Part shown: piece by piece, positions 49,176 through 61,300 of the stretch
How positions within the stretch are numbered: position 1 is the stretch's first letter
How the letters are laid out: each line of letters begins with the position of its first letter
Origin: Stratiolaelaps scimitus
Taxonomy: Eukaryota > Arthropoda > Arachnida > Mesostigmata > Laelapidae
Direction: 5' to 3'
Length of the DNA stretch: 64,000 nt
Assembly (NCBI GenBank): GCA_019614645.1
Contig: JABWDB010000001.1
Span: 26,467,501 to 26,531,500, forward strand
Made by a program: the position numbers and the translations under genes
The notes under the pieces: model-generated
What the model saw: only the letters and a program-made list of their open reading frames with translations
Database searches by the model: none
Told to the model about the DNA's origin: nothing

Positions 49176-52100
49176 GTGAGTGCCCGCTTATTTCTTGCAG
49201 GTTGTAATCCCGGCTGACTCCTGTATACAAAAGGACGCGGTATCGGAGGATTTCTCTTTTCATCCTGTGAAGAGTACTGAACAAATATGAGATTAGTCCA
49301 TCTTGGCCATATTCTCATTATGGGCTAATTGTTCCTGTTTTCGTTGCGATTACTACTTCCGCACGTGTATCGTTCCACTGAGCTCAACACGCGCTGCTAA
49401 TCAACCTGTCAACGTGGTAGTCAGTATAGTCACGTTAGCATGAAACAAGGAAGGGAGAGAACTATGGGTGTCGTAATATTAGTTATCGGCCGCGTTAAGC
49501 CGCTAGCTGTAACTAAGCTCTCTTCGCTCGCGTTGTTCACGTTGGAAATCTTAAACCAAAAATTTCGATATCTCCGTTGTCATGGGACTGCGTCAACCGT
49601 ACAACCAACCACCTTGTTGTCGTTTTGCTTCGTCTTCAAACTCAGCTTGTCGACGCCTTGCAGAATATGTGAACAAAAATATGAAACCGCCGTTGTGGTA
49701 ACGACACACGTTTGTTTATCTGTAATGAGCGCCGTTGTGCAGACTGGCCATGTGAATCAAGCGACCAAGTTGTCCTCCTTGACTCAGCTTGGCGCAAGCC
49801 TTATTTACGATTTTATGTGGTGAAATCTTTTCCTGTTATTATCTACTAACTAGTGATTTTTTTTGCAACTACGTAAAACGAATAGTAATCATCATAATAA
49901 CAATAACAGTAACAAGAACAACAACAACAATAGTACTCAGAATAATTACACTATCACCATAGCACATGATGCCATTATCACGGCTGTTCTTCGATGACAC
50001 ACTGTGTTGTTGTTGTGACGACAATATGCGGCGATATTGTCGCGACCGAGTTGCCAGATAGCGGCATAATGGCCGCCGCCGCCGCCGCCGTCGTCGTCGT
50101 CGCCAACGCCATCGACGCTTCCCAGGATCACGTCTGCATTGACTGACCGAAGAGCACGGACAGAACGTCACCGTGGTGCATCGTCATCGTCTCGCATGCT
50201 TCTCCAAGCAGAAAATTACCTCCCGCATCGTCCCTAAGCCTTCCCGACGACGAGGACGACAATGATGATCAGATGTTGTCCAATCAGCATGAATTTTCTC
50301 TCTGGTCGCGGCGATATACCACCATCCGACGAAGCCGCCAGGGACAATGTTGCACAGAGGGGTCTAGCTATCGAAAGTCTTGTTGACGGTGCAACTCTGC
50401 ATTTGCGCTACCGGATGCTAACGCTGCCTGTTCGTCCGCCCGTCGTATTCGGCTAATAAAACTGCTGATTGTTGATGGTGGAATATTTGAGCTACAAATA
50501 TTGATTTTTACTGCTACTGCAATGCAGGTAGATTGACCTGGGTATATTGTTGGCATATGAAGCATGAAATGTTGTTGTTTGGTCCGACTCTGAGAGATTG
50601 CCACACTAGATCTGAGTCGATATAATGGCAAGATGTACGGAAATATCTCACGAGATGATGGATCCGATGTGATACGGTGCGCGGTTCAGCTTGTTGCTCT
50701 TCTCAGAAATTGAGGAAATGTTCTCCCTGTCGTATCTGGGGTAATGTACAACGTTATAAATGTACATGTACAATACGTTTGTTCTGAGTTTAATGTAAAC
50801 CCGGTGGATTTTTCACATTTGAAGTATCTCATTCGTCAGGAGATAATCACCTTTTTATCCACTAAGGGCGAGATCTTACTTAAACTGAAGTTTCATCATG
50901 AGTGAGGCTAAATCATTACCTTTTGCTATCATTACTATTATTATTATTATTACTAGGAATAAGCTGCAATGCCGAAATCGGACTCTTGCCTACCATCGCA
51001 ATTTCAACTCAACGTCAGACAGATCTAGCAAACGTGAGAGGCGATTTATAACATGAAGTTTCAATAATTCTAGTTCTTCGAATACTCGTATCCAAATTTG
51101 AGAGAATCTAACCCACAAGGAGCCGAGCAAACTTCCACTCCAATCCCGATCTGGTGAGCAGTGAGAGAGAGAGCAGCAGAGAGATTGCTCTTCCTCACGG
51201 AAGCTCTGCCCAAATTCGCCACTTCCCCGAGGGAACAACAACTCAGAAACACACGCTAGCAGCACCATCGAATTGTATAATACATAGCCACCCCTTGATT
51301 GTGTCGTCGGCCGTGTCGTCCCTGAGTGTCTACCGTTCATTTGCCTGACTCGTTGTATCAGTTCAATTCTCCGATTCGTGTTGGTCAGGGTAGGGGGCGT
51401 TTCGTTCGCATTCACCTGAACGCGTATCCAGACTCGTGAGAAGAAAGACACACAACTTTTTTTCACTTGTGTTGGAACTCTTGAGTTTGGTTCAATGCGT
51501 GGTCCGGCGTCCGACGGTTGTACCTCGAGCCGACGCATCGCATTGCTTGTTCATAGCTCAGTCTAAGCACAAGCAGATAGACGAAACAGCGGATGCCCAC
51601 CGGCGTTACTCAGTCAGTCAGCGAGCTAAAGGAAAATCAGCGAACCGCTGCTGCTGCTACCCTTGTTGCTGTTGTTGCGGCTGCTGTTGCTGTTGTCGGC
51701 ATCATCCCAGTAGTAGCAGCAGCAGCAGTAGTTGTTGTTGTTGTAGTGGCTTTTAACTCAAGTGAAGCGCTCATGGTCCAGTTTTGAGAGCAAGAAGCAC
51801 TAGCCGAGCTGACAGCGAACGACGACGGAGGGCCGCTGCTGCTGCTGCCGCTGCTGCCGCCGCCGCAGGCAAAACGCAAAAGGCTGCAAACACCGGCGCC
51901 ACCGGCAATGGTCAGCAGAGGCGCCCTGTTGCGGGGGTGGTTGACAGCGGTTGGGGTTCGCGAGGAGGTTCGGATACTTTCTGCCAGGTTGGTAACAGCA
52001 TAATGTGTGATGATCCATTCCGTCAGAGGAGGAGGAGAAGGTGGCAGTGGCGGCGGCGACGACGACGCCGGTGTAGATGGCAGCGCTGGCTATCAGGCAC

Positions 52101-52583
52101 GCTGCCGGATAGCTGCTTCTGCTGTTGCTACTATAAGACAACAATGATCGGCGTCGCTTAGCAGCTAAAGCCGGCTGGGCAGCGTCTTGCACGGTGAGTT
52201 TACACGTGGGAAAACAGATGACGATGGTAATAACGACGACGACGACAACGACTTGAATTGAACAATGAACTGGACCAAGTGAACTGTCCACGGGAGCTTG
52301 GAAACGAATCGCGAACTGAGCTGAGCGAACTGTGTTGCGCGGATGTGTTGGGATTGGTGGGAAACGAAACTAATACGTCAGACTATGGGGTAGGTATCGC
52401 GCACACATTCGGCCAGTCATCATTTCAGTTATCCCGCCATAGTCTTCCTTTATGTATGTTTGCGGCCCAGTTTAGTGACGAGCATGCTTGCTTGCGTTAG
52501 TTCGTTCGCCTCGTCTAGCTGGATCGGTCAAAAATGTGTTAAAACGCGGGAAAAAGATGCGAGAAATGAAAACTGGACAATAA

Positions 52584-52590
52584 ATGGATA

Positions 52591-52632
<42 letters not shown>

Positions 52633-52639
52633 TATCCAT
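52584..52639. repeat. 56-bp perfect palindrome with TA core
   Basis: ATGGATAGTA at 52584 is mirrored by its exact complement TACTATCCAT ending at 52639, and the centre is pure TA. A second TA tract follows directly to about 52661. It would extrude as a hairpin. Confidence 0.9.
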
Positions 52640-54661
52640 ATATATATATATATATATATATGCCGTATCATTTGCATTATTGGCTGCATGCTTAATTAAA
52701 TGCACCACGTTATCTTTATAAAGGTAACAGCGAGGTGATGGCGCAAATACAGTAGTTTAGTCTGCGTGTATAAAAACAGCTATATACCTTCCTTCCTAGT
52801 AGGCAATGCATAATATGAACCTAGCAGCAGTCATTCTAGAACCGCCTCCGCTCGTTTAACCTAATAACGGCTTGTTCACGCAAGCCCCATTTACTTCCAG
52901 CTTTTTATCTCTGTCAGCTCTTCAATATATTAGATAACGTTGCGGAAGTTGTCGTTCAAGCGAAAGACGACACGTGTGTCTGCGTGTCTTCTTTGACCTG
53001 ATGTATCGAAGACGTTCCTCGACAGTTCATTGCCTCAGCGGTCACCTTTCCTTATCACGTGTAGTAGCAACTATCGAATGCTAATGAAATTCTTATCATA
53101 TCCAAGGTCAGCATCTATCGAGCAGCTATCTATTCAATGTCTTTGTTGCTGCTGCCCACCGGGAATATTCACACAGAGAACCTATGTGATATACGTGACC
53201 TATCCTAAGCTTTTTGTCGAGACACCGCTGTTGTTGAGACCCTGTACACTCGATCCGATTGGCTAATTGATGGATCTAATGAGTGAGCGATCTAGCAAAT
53301 GTGTGTGGCCTCACTCCTGGCACGCGTAGAAACTCGGCCAACTGCTTTGTTCTCGTAGTTGACAAAGGATACATGTAACACGTCTTGTTGCATCTGTTAT
53401 GTTGATTATTGAAGCGGGAGTTTGAGTGTATGGCTCGCGTGCCCCGTCGCGGGTCCCTTGTGCGATGGGTGAACGTGAATCAAGCCCAACGGAGCGGGCG
53501 GAAGAACTCGCTGATCCTCGTGTTCATGTTGATTGAGCGTTTGGTAACCGCTGAAGAAGCTGTTGGTGAAGGTGATCCAAAGGCAACAAACTATAGACAA
53601 CGACAGGTGCTAGCTCCCTACGCTGAGCTGCTATGGAAGGACTCGGTGACTCGGCTGTGTGGGAACGTTGGGGCGAGGCGGACGGTTCAGCTATCGACCG
53701 GCTCGAGCGAAACCTGTGCAAGCGGCCGGATGAGCAGATGTGATGTAACACATAAAATCAACGGGTGGAAAATCCAGCTGGTATTCGTGCTCCGGATAAG
53801 AAAGAGTTCCGCGTAGCGCGCGCAAACAAGACGGTGACAGACTAGGCTCGCGTATTGAGGGAGACCCACGGGGGGGCGGGGGGGGGACACCCATAAAGAA
53901 GAACTTGTCGACATTACATTTTCACTGTTGATGGCTAACGCTTGGTTAGGCACCCATTATTATATAACTTCACACAGAAGGAACCAGCTGAAAGTTGTAA
54001 GAATCACACAAGTGGCACGACCTTAGCATCGCGAAGTCGTAAAGTGAAAGCATTTCCTTCGATAGACACGATGGGGTGAAATATACAGAGGGGGTCAAAG
54101 GAAAAAGCGGTTGAAGCATTTAACGAGTTTGTATGTGTGCAATAGTTGAAATGCGATGTGAATTGATGTCACTATTAGAGTATCGCTTGGACTTGTGTTG
54201 TTGCTGGGTTTCAAGTCAACGTTCAGAGTGGGATATATATATGTATATGTGTATATGCACACCATCCCGATACGGGGGATATTTCGTCCCATTCTGGGTG
54301 TGGGGGTATCCGTTGATGAGTTCATGTATGCAATTGGTGGAAGCAACATTTTTCCCTACGAGGTTCGTCATGGTCGCATCGGTGGACTTTATAGAACGTC
54401 TGCTGCGTTTGTAACGACTGTCCAGACGCGCCACATGAGGTGAGGAGTCCTTACTATCTTCCAATCAGACACCACCCGCTGTTGCCGCTGGTCAGACAGT
54501 GGCGTGCCGTTTCTGTCAGTCCTCGATGGTCTTGTGTCGGGTCCGCTGTCGGTCTGGATAGGGTGCGACTCGTTAGTCGTGGGCTACTCGTTGACGATCC
54601 ATTACCACGTGATGCTATTAACTAATTTCGTCCATTTCAACGATTAATTGTGCTTAATTAA

Positions 54662-55103
54662 ATGACGCTTAATTGTAATGGCAAAGCAACACAACGAAGG
54701 TATGCAACGCTCGTAACTCAGCGACGGATCGCCACTCGTCAGCGACAACAAATACGGCCCCGCACCGGATCCGAGTCAGGACCTGCCATAACCACGTCGA
54801 GTTATGCTCGGCAAACGAGCAATACAAATTGGACATCTGGAACGCTGATTAAAACGATTACAGTTCTAATTAGCCCTTTCTATTTTTCACAGTTCTGTGA
54901 AACTCTACTTATTTAATGGCGATCTCCTTAGAACTGTCTGTCCTCTCCGGCCACAACAGTCCACGATGACACTTACTATTAACTCTTCGACAGATGGCCC
55001 GATCTATTTAGATAAAGCTATATCACTAAATATGCAAAGCAGCATCGAAAATAGCCTTCGCACATCACAGCTAGCTGATCCTTGCAAAGCCAATATATCA
55101 TAG
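54662..55103 (+). CDS. Candidate two-exon small gene, unknown product
   Basis: Exon 54662-54699 starts with ATG and ends at a GAAG|GTATGC donor in phase 2. A 193-base intron ends in a strong acceptor, CTATTTTTCACAG. Exon 54893-55103 then continues the frame to a TAG, with AATAAA at 55131, about 30 bases after the stop. The predicted 82-residue protein has no signal peptide or known motif that I can see; its middle is Thr/Ser-rich (TMTLTINSSTDGPIYLDK). The phase match, acceptor and polyA signal are suggestive but could be coincidental. Confidence 0.25.
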
Positions 55104-56417
55104 TTACTTCATTGAGTTAGTGTGGACACAAATAAATGGCGTCATATGCCCACGCCATGCGATATCTATGTGTGTGTGATTTCTCGCTTGTTTGCTCGTC
55201 GTGGCAAACACATCCAATTTTTCCCCGGCCAGCTACGATGAAATGATGTTTAGCCCAACTGATTTGGTGTTTTCGTCTCGCGATCCATCTTGCCAACGCT
55301 TTGCCATGTCAGTAACAACTACAGGTGGTCTTTCTCTAAAATTGTCTACATCAATGAGCATATGATACGTTTAGTTGCTGCTCGGTGGAGCGATTTATTC
55401 AATCAGTGTTGTTGTCATCATCATCGTTGCTATCATCACAATCAATATAACTCTATCGCTCTTGCTATCATTATCATTATCATCATTGGTGGTCATTGGC
55501 CCCTTCATCTCGTCGGGCTCGCTGATGTTAATCGCTGCGATGTCGTCGCGCGCAATCGTCGACGTTGTTGGCGCGCTGAGCTCTGAGTGCGGCGGTGGGG
55601 TTCGGCACCGCCAAGAGGCGAACAGGATGCCGGCTAAGGATGAGGTGCACTCGCCAGTCCTCCACCGTCGAGACGTGAGTCGCTCCAGCGGTCACGATAC
55701 TACAACAGCGACGAAACGGGCCAGATAGAGAGAGAGAGAGATAGAGAACGAAAGAGAGGCCGGGCGTGGAGGACACGAGGTTTACGGGGCAATCAGACTA
55801 TGATATAATGGAGTCTCATACCGTTATATGATAGTTGTGACACGGATTAGCGGGCGTGTTCGAAACACGAGGGTTGAGAATCAAGAGGATAAAGGGGTTC
55901 GATTATCGCTACCTTCTTATCCATCTCTCTCTCTCTCGATATACATATATATTATATTTATATATGCATATGTGTGTATGGCTCGTGTCGTTCGTTTTGC
56001 CGCTTTGTGGGACCTAGTCCGAGTTCTCTATTGAGAGAACGTTTTTTTCACGTCTGAGTATATTTTACAATGTGACTACAAAGAATAAGTTAGCATCGTC
56101 TTGCTTGAACAGAAATGAGGTCAGCCTTCCTGGTAGGCGTTCCACTCCTTCGTACCTCGGCACCTCTCAGCAGGACATTCTCGAAACCAACTGAGCGAGA
56201 CCATGAGCACGTTGCGATTGTGGAATACACCGAAGCGGTGTCATCCAGCACACTACTGGCATTCTGCGGCCGGATTCTCCGTACGTCCGTTGTGTGTCTC
56301 TCTCTCTGTTGATCAGTCGGCTATGGTCTTCCTGCCTCATATATCAGAAAGTTGCTAGCTGTATATAGTGATAGTATACCCGCGGACACACACATATACA
56401 AACACACAGTATTGGCA

Positions 56418-59327
56418 CTAGAACACTTGTCGATTCTTGCGGTCGGTCATGAAGAACATCCCGTTGTTGAGGCTGGTCAGCTTCTGTAGCGTCTCACGGG
56501 CAGCCTTGAAGTTGATTCGGTCATCTTCTTCATCGCGGACGCTGTCTTGGTGCACCTCGGGATGCGCCGCTGGCTCCCGGATGGGTTCAGCAGGCTCTTG
56601 GTGAATCTTGGCTGCAGGATGGTCGGAGGTGCTGACGATTGCTGAAGGCGGCAAAATCTGCGTTGCCTTGAGATTAGGCGGCGCAGAGACGGTTTTTGTT
56701 AGTCTGGTCTTCGCAGGTACCGTGGAGGCATCACCTGGCAGACGGGTGAGAGACACCTCGATGAGCAAAGGTATTGAGCGGTTGGGCACCTGTTTGAGCA
56801 AAGGATTGGAGCCATCGTTGGTGAACTTCTTGAGCGCTTCCCTAGCCTTCTTGAAGTCTAAGGCCTCCATATCGATTTGGGAATAGGCCCTCGTCTCGTC
56901 AGAACTAGCTGCTGCTAGCGTCTGCTCAGGTTCCTTGACGGGTTCTTCCTCAGCCACCGCGTTGGCCTCGTTCGTGGTCAGTGGTTCTGTTACTGAGACT
57001 AGCGGTTCTTTGGCGCGAGTTTCGAAATCAAGAGGTAGCTCGAGGTCGGTCTTGGTCTCTTTTCGTAGGTCAAGCGTCAGATAGGGTTCACCTGGCGTGC
57101 AGGTAGCCTTACGCCAGCCGCCAGTTTTATGCAGCTTCGTGATGACTTTTTGGATCTCCGTCCGAATGGATAATTCATCACTTTCTTCGCTTATGGGTGT
57201 AATCTTCCTTTCGGACGCATCTCGCAGTTTCGGCATATCGAACATCACTTTCGAGCTTTCATCGGTTTGCGTGTCACTGTCATCGCTGATAACAGCTGCT
57301 TGTTCGGTGACGGCGGGAGCTGTGGATGGAGCGGTCGGCTGTTGACCTCTCCTCGGCTGCTCATCGACGACAACAGGCTCGTCGCTTTGCGGCTCCTGTT
57401 CTACTGTGCGTGGAGGCGACTGATTTCGCGGTGTCCTCGGTGGACTGGGGGTGATTGCCCGCTGGGTTGGCTTATGCACGTCGGGCAGTTGCTGCTGCAA
57501 AAGATTCCCCGGGAAGCTCTTGTCATCTGGCTCCATTGACCTCACGAGCGATTCGCTCTCGGGTTGGCCTCGAGAGTCGTCATAGAAGTCCTGCTCTTCA
57601 TGTATGAGGGCCTCGATTCGTTTCTCCGGCAGCGGAGGTGGCGGCGTTGAAGAATCCCGAACGTCCACTGTCAGATCGTAGATTTTCATGCCCTCTTTGT
57701 TCACTTTCGAATAGGCGTGCTTACGTTCAAGCGAGCTTTCGTTCGACTTCGGAATATCAGTCAGATTATGATTTGATAAATTCAAGGAGCGCAGCATTAC
57801 CTTTGAGGGTGAGCACTGGTCTCCCTTGCATTCGAGAAGGTCTCGACAGTCGGTCACAGCTCCCTGGCTTTGATCTTCATTATAGTACTTTTCAATGCTA
57901 TTCAAAGCACTTTCATTCGATTCGATATCGGCTCCCTTGGGCGTTGCTGATACAGGCTCTTCCTCGACTTCCTGATTACCGTAGACGCTCTCCGTGTGAG
58001 GTTCACTGAGGGGAGCAAACTCGTCCGACTCATCCCGCTGTCGGGGCCTGCGCGCGTTTGTACTTAGCGATCCGCGCCGCTCCAGATCCATGTCCTCGTA
58101 CGTGTTGATAGTAGGCGATGAAGAGCAGTTCTCCCAGATGGCACCGAAAGCTGAATCGGGCTTCACCTCATCGCGAGCATAGTAGATACCTTCACGGTAG
58201 TCACGGTAATCGGCTGTCTCGTGCGTATCGTCTTCATCGCCTTTCGGTGGCACATCTAGATCATAGTCATTCTCGGCGGCAAGCGGCGGAAGGGGACTCG
58301 GGCTATGTCTCGCTGACTTCTGCGACAGTGTTGGCGAGGCTGTATGCTCCTGTAGCTGCTGCTGCTGTTGCTGTAGTTCTTGCTGCTGTTGCTGTAGTTC
58401 TTGTTGCATCTGCTGCTGTGGCGCATGTTCGAGGGACTTTCTCGATGATCGGTCCGAGCCATTGCCGATACTTGAATTAAGCGAGTTCTTATCAATACCA
58501 CTATCCTTCTCACTTGCATCGGATGGAAGGGGCGGATCTGCAGAAGTCATGATCTTAAGTACTGACTGTATCGACGTCTTCTCAACCGAGTGAATTTCTG
58601 CGCTCACCTGGCTCGTGAGACTTGATCGCGACCTATCGCTGCGCTGATTGTCCGAGTACTGCGACGCGTACGGACTCGACTGGTCATCGGAGAGGCTGGT
58701 GGCCGACTGCCGCCGACGCTGTTTGAGTTTCTTGTGAGGTTTGTGGCTTCGCTTCGATTGTTGCTGATGTTGTGGATGCTGTTGCTGCTGCTGCTGTTGT
58801 TGCTGTTGATGTTGATGCTTGCTCGTGATTGAGTGGCCATGAATCGGACAGTCCGGCATTGGCGTGAGGAAAATTTGATGCCCACTTTGTATATACTGGT
58901 TATAACGGACAAGCAGATCCCACATTTCCTGTTCGTTGTAAAATTCCCATGTGTTGAAGAGGGCCATTTGACGTTCGATCAGCTGAAGCCTCCGCCGTTT
59001 CTCGACCTCTTCCTTGTACGCTTCGAATTGCCGTCGTTCGAACACCTCCATATCACGTGCGGGAATCGTATCACCGCCATTTTTGACCTTTTTGCCTTTT
59101 CGCGATGCCTGCGATTGGGGCGGGTGTATAGAGGTGATGGGGCTCTTCCCCATGCCGACCATGTCGGGGGCAATTTTTTGAAACGACGTGGCTGGGGTCG
59201 AAATGCTACGTAGGCCTTCCTTGAACGCCTCAAGATTCTCGGCCGCCTCCTCGAGAAGGTTCGGTGGCTTCGTCTTCGGGGGCTCCTTGGCCGCCCCCGA
59301 CTGCGCAAAGCAGCACAGACCGAACAT
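56418..59327 (-). CDS. Uncharacterised intronless 969-aa protein, disordered with coiled coil
   Basis: One uninterrupted frame from ATG at 59327 to the stop at 56418. Two further in-frame codons upstream are not ATG, and an in-frame TGA lies a little further up. The N-terminus MFGLCCFAQ has a Cys pair that might be palmitoylated (inference). Residues about 90-145 are charged and helical (FERRQFEAYKEEVEKRRRL), followed by an aromatic patch (NTWEFYNEQEMWDLLVRYNQY). Gln/His tracts lie near residues 170-195 and 300-330. The middle is acidic, Ser- and Pro-rich, with a PPPPLPEK proline motif that could bind SH3 domains. Two related C-terminal motifs, DFKKAREALKKFT and NFKAARETLQKLT, lie near residues 821 and 938. 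I recognise no family. Length, lack of stops and biased, ordered composition make it a real gene; function is unknown. Confidence 0.85.
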   Translation of the reverse strand: MFGLCCFAQSGAAKEPPKTKPPNLLEEAAENLEAFKEGLRSISTPATSFQKIAPDMVGMGKSPITSIHPPQSQASRKGKKVKNGGDTIPARDMEVFERRQFEAYKEEVEKRRRLQLIERQMALFNTWEFYNEQEMWDLLVRYNQYIQSGHQIFLTPMPDCPIHGHSITSKHQHQQQQQQQQQQHPQHQQQSKRSHKPHKKLKQRRRQSATSLSDDQSSPYASQYSDNQRSDRSRSSLTSQVSAEIHSVEKTSIQSVLKIMTSADPPLPSDASEKDSGIDKNSLNSSIGNGSDRSSRKSLEHAPQQQMQQELQQQQQELQQQQQQLQEHTASPTLSQKSARHSPSPLPPLAAENDYDLDVPPKGDEDDTHETADYRDYREGIYYARDEVKPDSAFGAIWENCSSSPTINTYEDMDLERRGSLSTNARRPRQRDESDEFAPLSEPHTESVYGNQEVEEEPVSATPKGADIESNESALNSIEKYYNEDQSQGAVTDCRDLLECKGDQCSPSKVMLRSLNLSNHNLTDIPKSNESSLERKHAYSKVNKEGMKIYDLTVDVRDSSTPPPPLPEKRIEALIHEEQDFYDDSRGQPESESLVRSMEPDDKSFPGNLLQQQLPDVHKPTQRAITPSPPRTPRNQSPPRTVEQEPQSDEPVVVDEQPRRGQQPTAPSTAPAVTEQAAVISDDSDTQTDESSKVMFDMPKLRDASERKITPISEESDELSIRTEIQKVITKLHKTGGWRKATCTPGEPYLTLDLRKETKTDLELPLDFETRAKEPLVSVTEPLTTNEANAVAEEEPVKEPEQTLAAASSDETRAYSQIDMEALDFKKAREALKKFTNDGSNPLLKQVPNRSIPLLIEVSLTRLPGDASTVPAKTRLTKTVSAPPNLKATQILPPSAIVSTSDHPAAKIHQEPAEPIREPAAHPEVHQDSVRDEEDDRINFKAARETLQKLTSLNNGMFFMTDRKNRQVF

Positions 59328-59329
59328 CC

Positions 59330-59410
59330 TCACGATGAGCTTAATCCATAATCATCGATGGGCAAGTTCTCGTAACTTGCGTTATCGTCGCTGTCGGTGA
59401 CGAACGACAC
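59330..59410 (-). other. Upstream open frame abutting the 969-aa ORF
   Basis: In another frame just before the ATG, the minus strand reads a protein-like acidic string (TDSDDNASYENLPIDDYG) that ends at a TGA two bases before the start codon. It has no ATG of its own in the open stretch (the frame is open to about 59590). It could be a 5' exon of another isoform, the end of an upstream ORF, or chance. Confidence 0.25.
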
Positions 59411-61300
59411 AACAACACTATAACAACACGGTTGACACAAGGAACACTCTACACTGGACGGCTCGATGTGGCAGCAATAATCCAATGTGGTGAGCACATT
59501 CGAATCGTGGTACGCCGGTGGGTGGGGGATAGCTACTCGAGGAGGAGGTGCAAACAGGCAGACAATGAACGCACGAGTGACCGTTACCACTGGAACCTTT
59601 ACTACAACCTATAGTGCAACCATGTGTACGTCCACCTCTACTTGTACGATAAGTACAACAACGTTCTTTGCCCAGCGCGGAGCCACCGAAAAGATCCAAG
59701 CGTCAGTGTCTAGAATAAGTGGACAGGCCGGCCAACCTAGTCGCAGCCGTTCTGTGGCCCACCTAGCCTTCGTCGCAGAGGCCTCAGAACGAACGACTTC
59801 GTCTGCCAGGTATCAGTCACTTAGTTGGTCTTCAGATCAGACGGTGTAGTCTGTCCTGGTCGGTGGGTCTTTCTATTTCTTCTCGTTTTTGTGTGCTTCA
59901 ACTTCTACGGCAACAACGTCAAGCGGGGCTGTATCGTCATGCGCTGTGCTGGTGTTCACAGTCGCTCTGTTTCGCTCGGAATGAGACTCGCACCGGCGGA
60001 GCTGGAGTAGTAGTCGCGACCACGTTCACCGCTGTGTGTCCACGTTCACAGAGGTTTGCAGTTGCCTAGCTAGCACTCGCTGTCTGATGCCTGCCGGCTG
60101 CCTGCTGTCGGCTAACGGGATTTGGAAGGGGGCGAGGGAAAGGTGCTCTTCACTGGGGCTGATGCTGCTGCTGCTGGTAGTTGTGATGGCGGCCACGACG
60201 GCGGCGGCGGCGGCGGCGGCGGCGACTGCTCGGACCGTGGACCTGTAGAGTCGGTTATCGGGCCTCACTACGACCACTGGTGCCGCCAACTGTAGCAACT
60301 GCTGCCGTTTGCTGGTGCTGCGGCCAACGCCGACGACGCGGCCGACAACGACGACGACGCCGGAGCTGCACCGGTGACTTTGTAGGGCAAAGCAAGCATC
60401 GAAGCTGTAACACAGCCGTGCGTCGAACGCTTTCGGCCGATGAGATGGTCCTCACTTTCTTTCGGCCGATGACTACCCCTGCTGCTGCTGCCGCAGCCAC
60501 CACAGCCGCCGCAGCCACCACCGTTGCGGTAGTGACCAGGATTACGGAGGGAACAGCGAAACAAGATGCGGAGACAAAGTCTCAAGCGGAGAAAATTCGT
60601 CTGTATGTAGCGCGTGCAGATGAATCGATGCCAGTAGCTATATAATGAGTTGAGGAACACAACAAATAAGCTACATATAAACAGTACGTGCTGTACTGTT
60701 TATTCGTAATCACGAACAGCCAGCCGCCTTCCACTGGTGCAACGCACTCGTTCTATCCTTCCGGGGACCCTAACCTATCCGCCCGGATCAGACAGACGTG
60801 GGTCAGGTATATATCGAGGCAGCAGGTGTAAGCTAAACGCAAGGCAAGAAGAACCAGAGGTGTCCACCAAGACGCCTACGGAAGGTGCGTTACTGTAGGT
60901 CGTTGTGGTGGTCTCCTGTTCGAAGGTCATCATCGAAAATCGACAAAGACCGCCCAGGCTGAATGACCCTTTCCGAACCACAGTGATCAACAGTAACTAC
61001 TATTGCATCTGCATCTTGCCGTCATTATTATCCATGAGCGTGTCACCAGGAATTCTAACAAACACCGCGACCAGTGCCTACCTATTCGTTATGTTAGCTG
61101 GTTGACCCAACTAAGTAAAACAGCAGTTACCAGCTTACTTAATAGCCGATTAACATTCGATCGCTACCTTTGTTAACAAGCATATGCAGACAAGCCTGGG
61201 CAACGTTTGCGCGAGCCACGTTTTGTCATGTAGGCATCGTAAATTATTGCTTGAAGCCTCGTCGAAGTGTGGTCTTGCCGTAGACACCACATACTACTCG
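59411..61300 (-). promoter_or_regulatory. GC-rich upstream region of the 969-aa gene
   Basis: From about 59.9 to 60.65 kb the DNA is GC-rich with GGC, GAC and GCT trinucleotide runs, as is common at arthropod promoters and 5' UTRs. The frames through it on both strands are low-complexity Ala, Arg or Ser runs and are not credible proteins. A promoter here for the minus-strand gene is an inference. Confidence 0.35.

Larger units (their letters stand above)
49176..56417. other. Non-coding stretch 3' of WDR47 exon 8 (probable intron)
   Basis: If WDR47 continues past the window, this is intron. It contains a GC-rich low-complexity zone at about 51.6-52.2 kb and a shorter one at 50.05-50.13 kb (GCC/GTC runs), a perfect TA-rich palindrome at 52.6 kb, a G-run at 53.87 kb and a candidate two-exon mini-gene at 54.66-55.10 kb. 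No WD40-encoding exon was found by reading. Confidence 0.45.

Noticed and set aside
53409..53816. 135-codon plus-strand ORF
   Set aside because: No recognised motif, no similarity to WDR47 WD repeats, no supporting splice or polyA signals.
59328..59333. Start of the 969-aa protein two codons earlier
   Set aside because: The first of those codons is GTG; the ATG at 59327 is the credible start.
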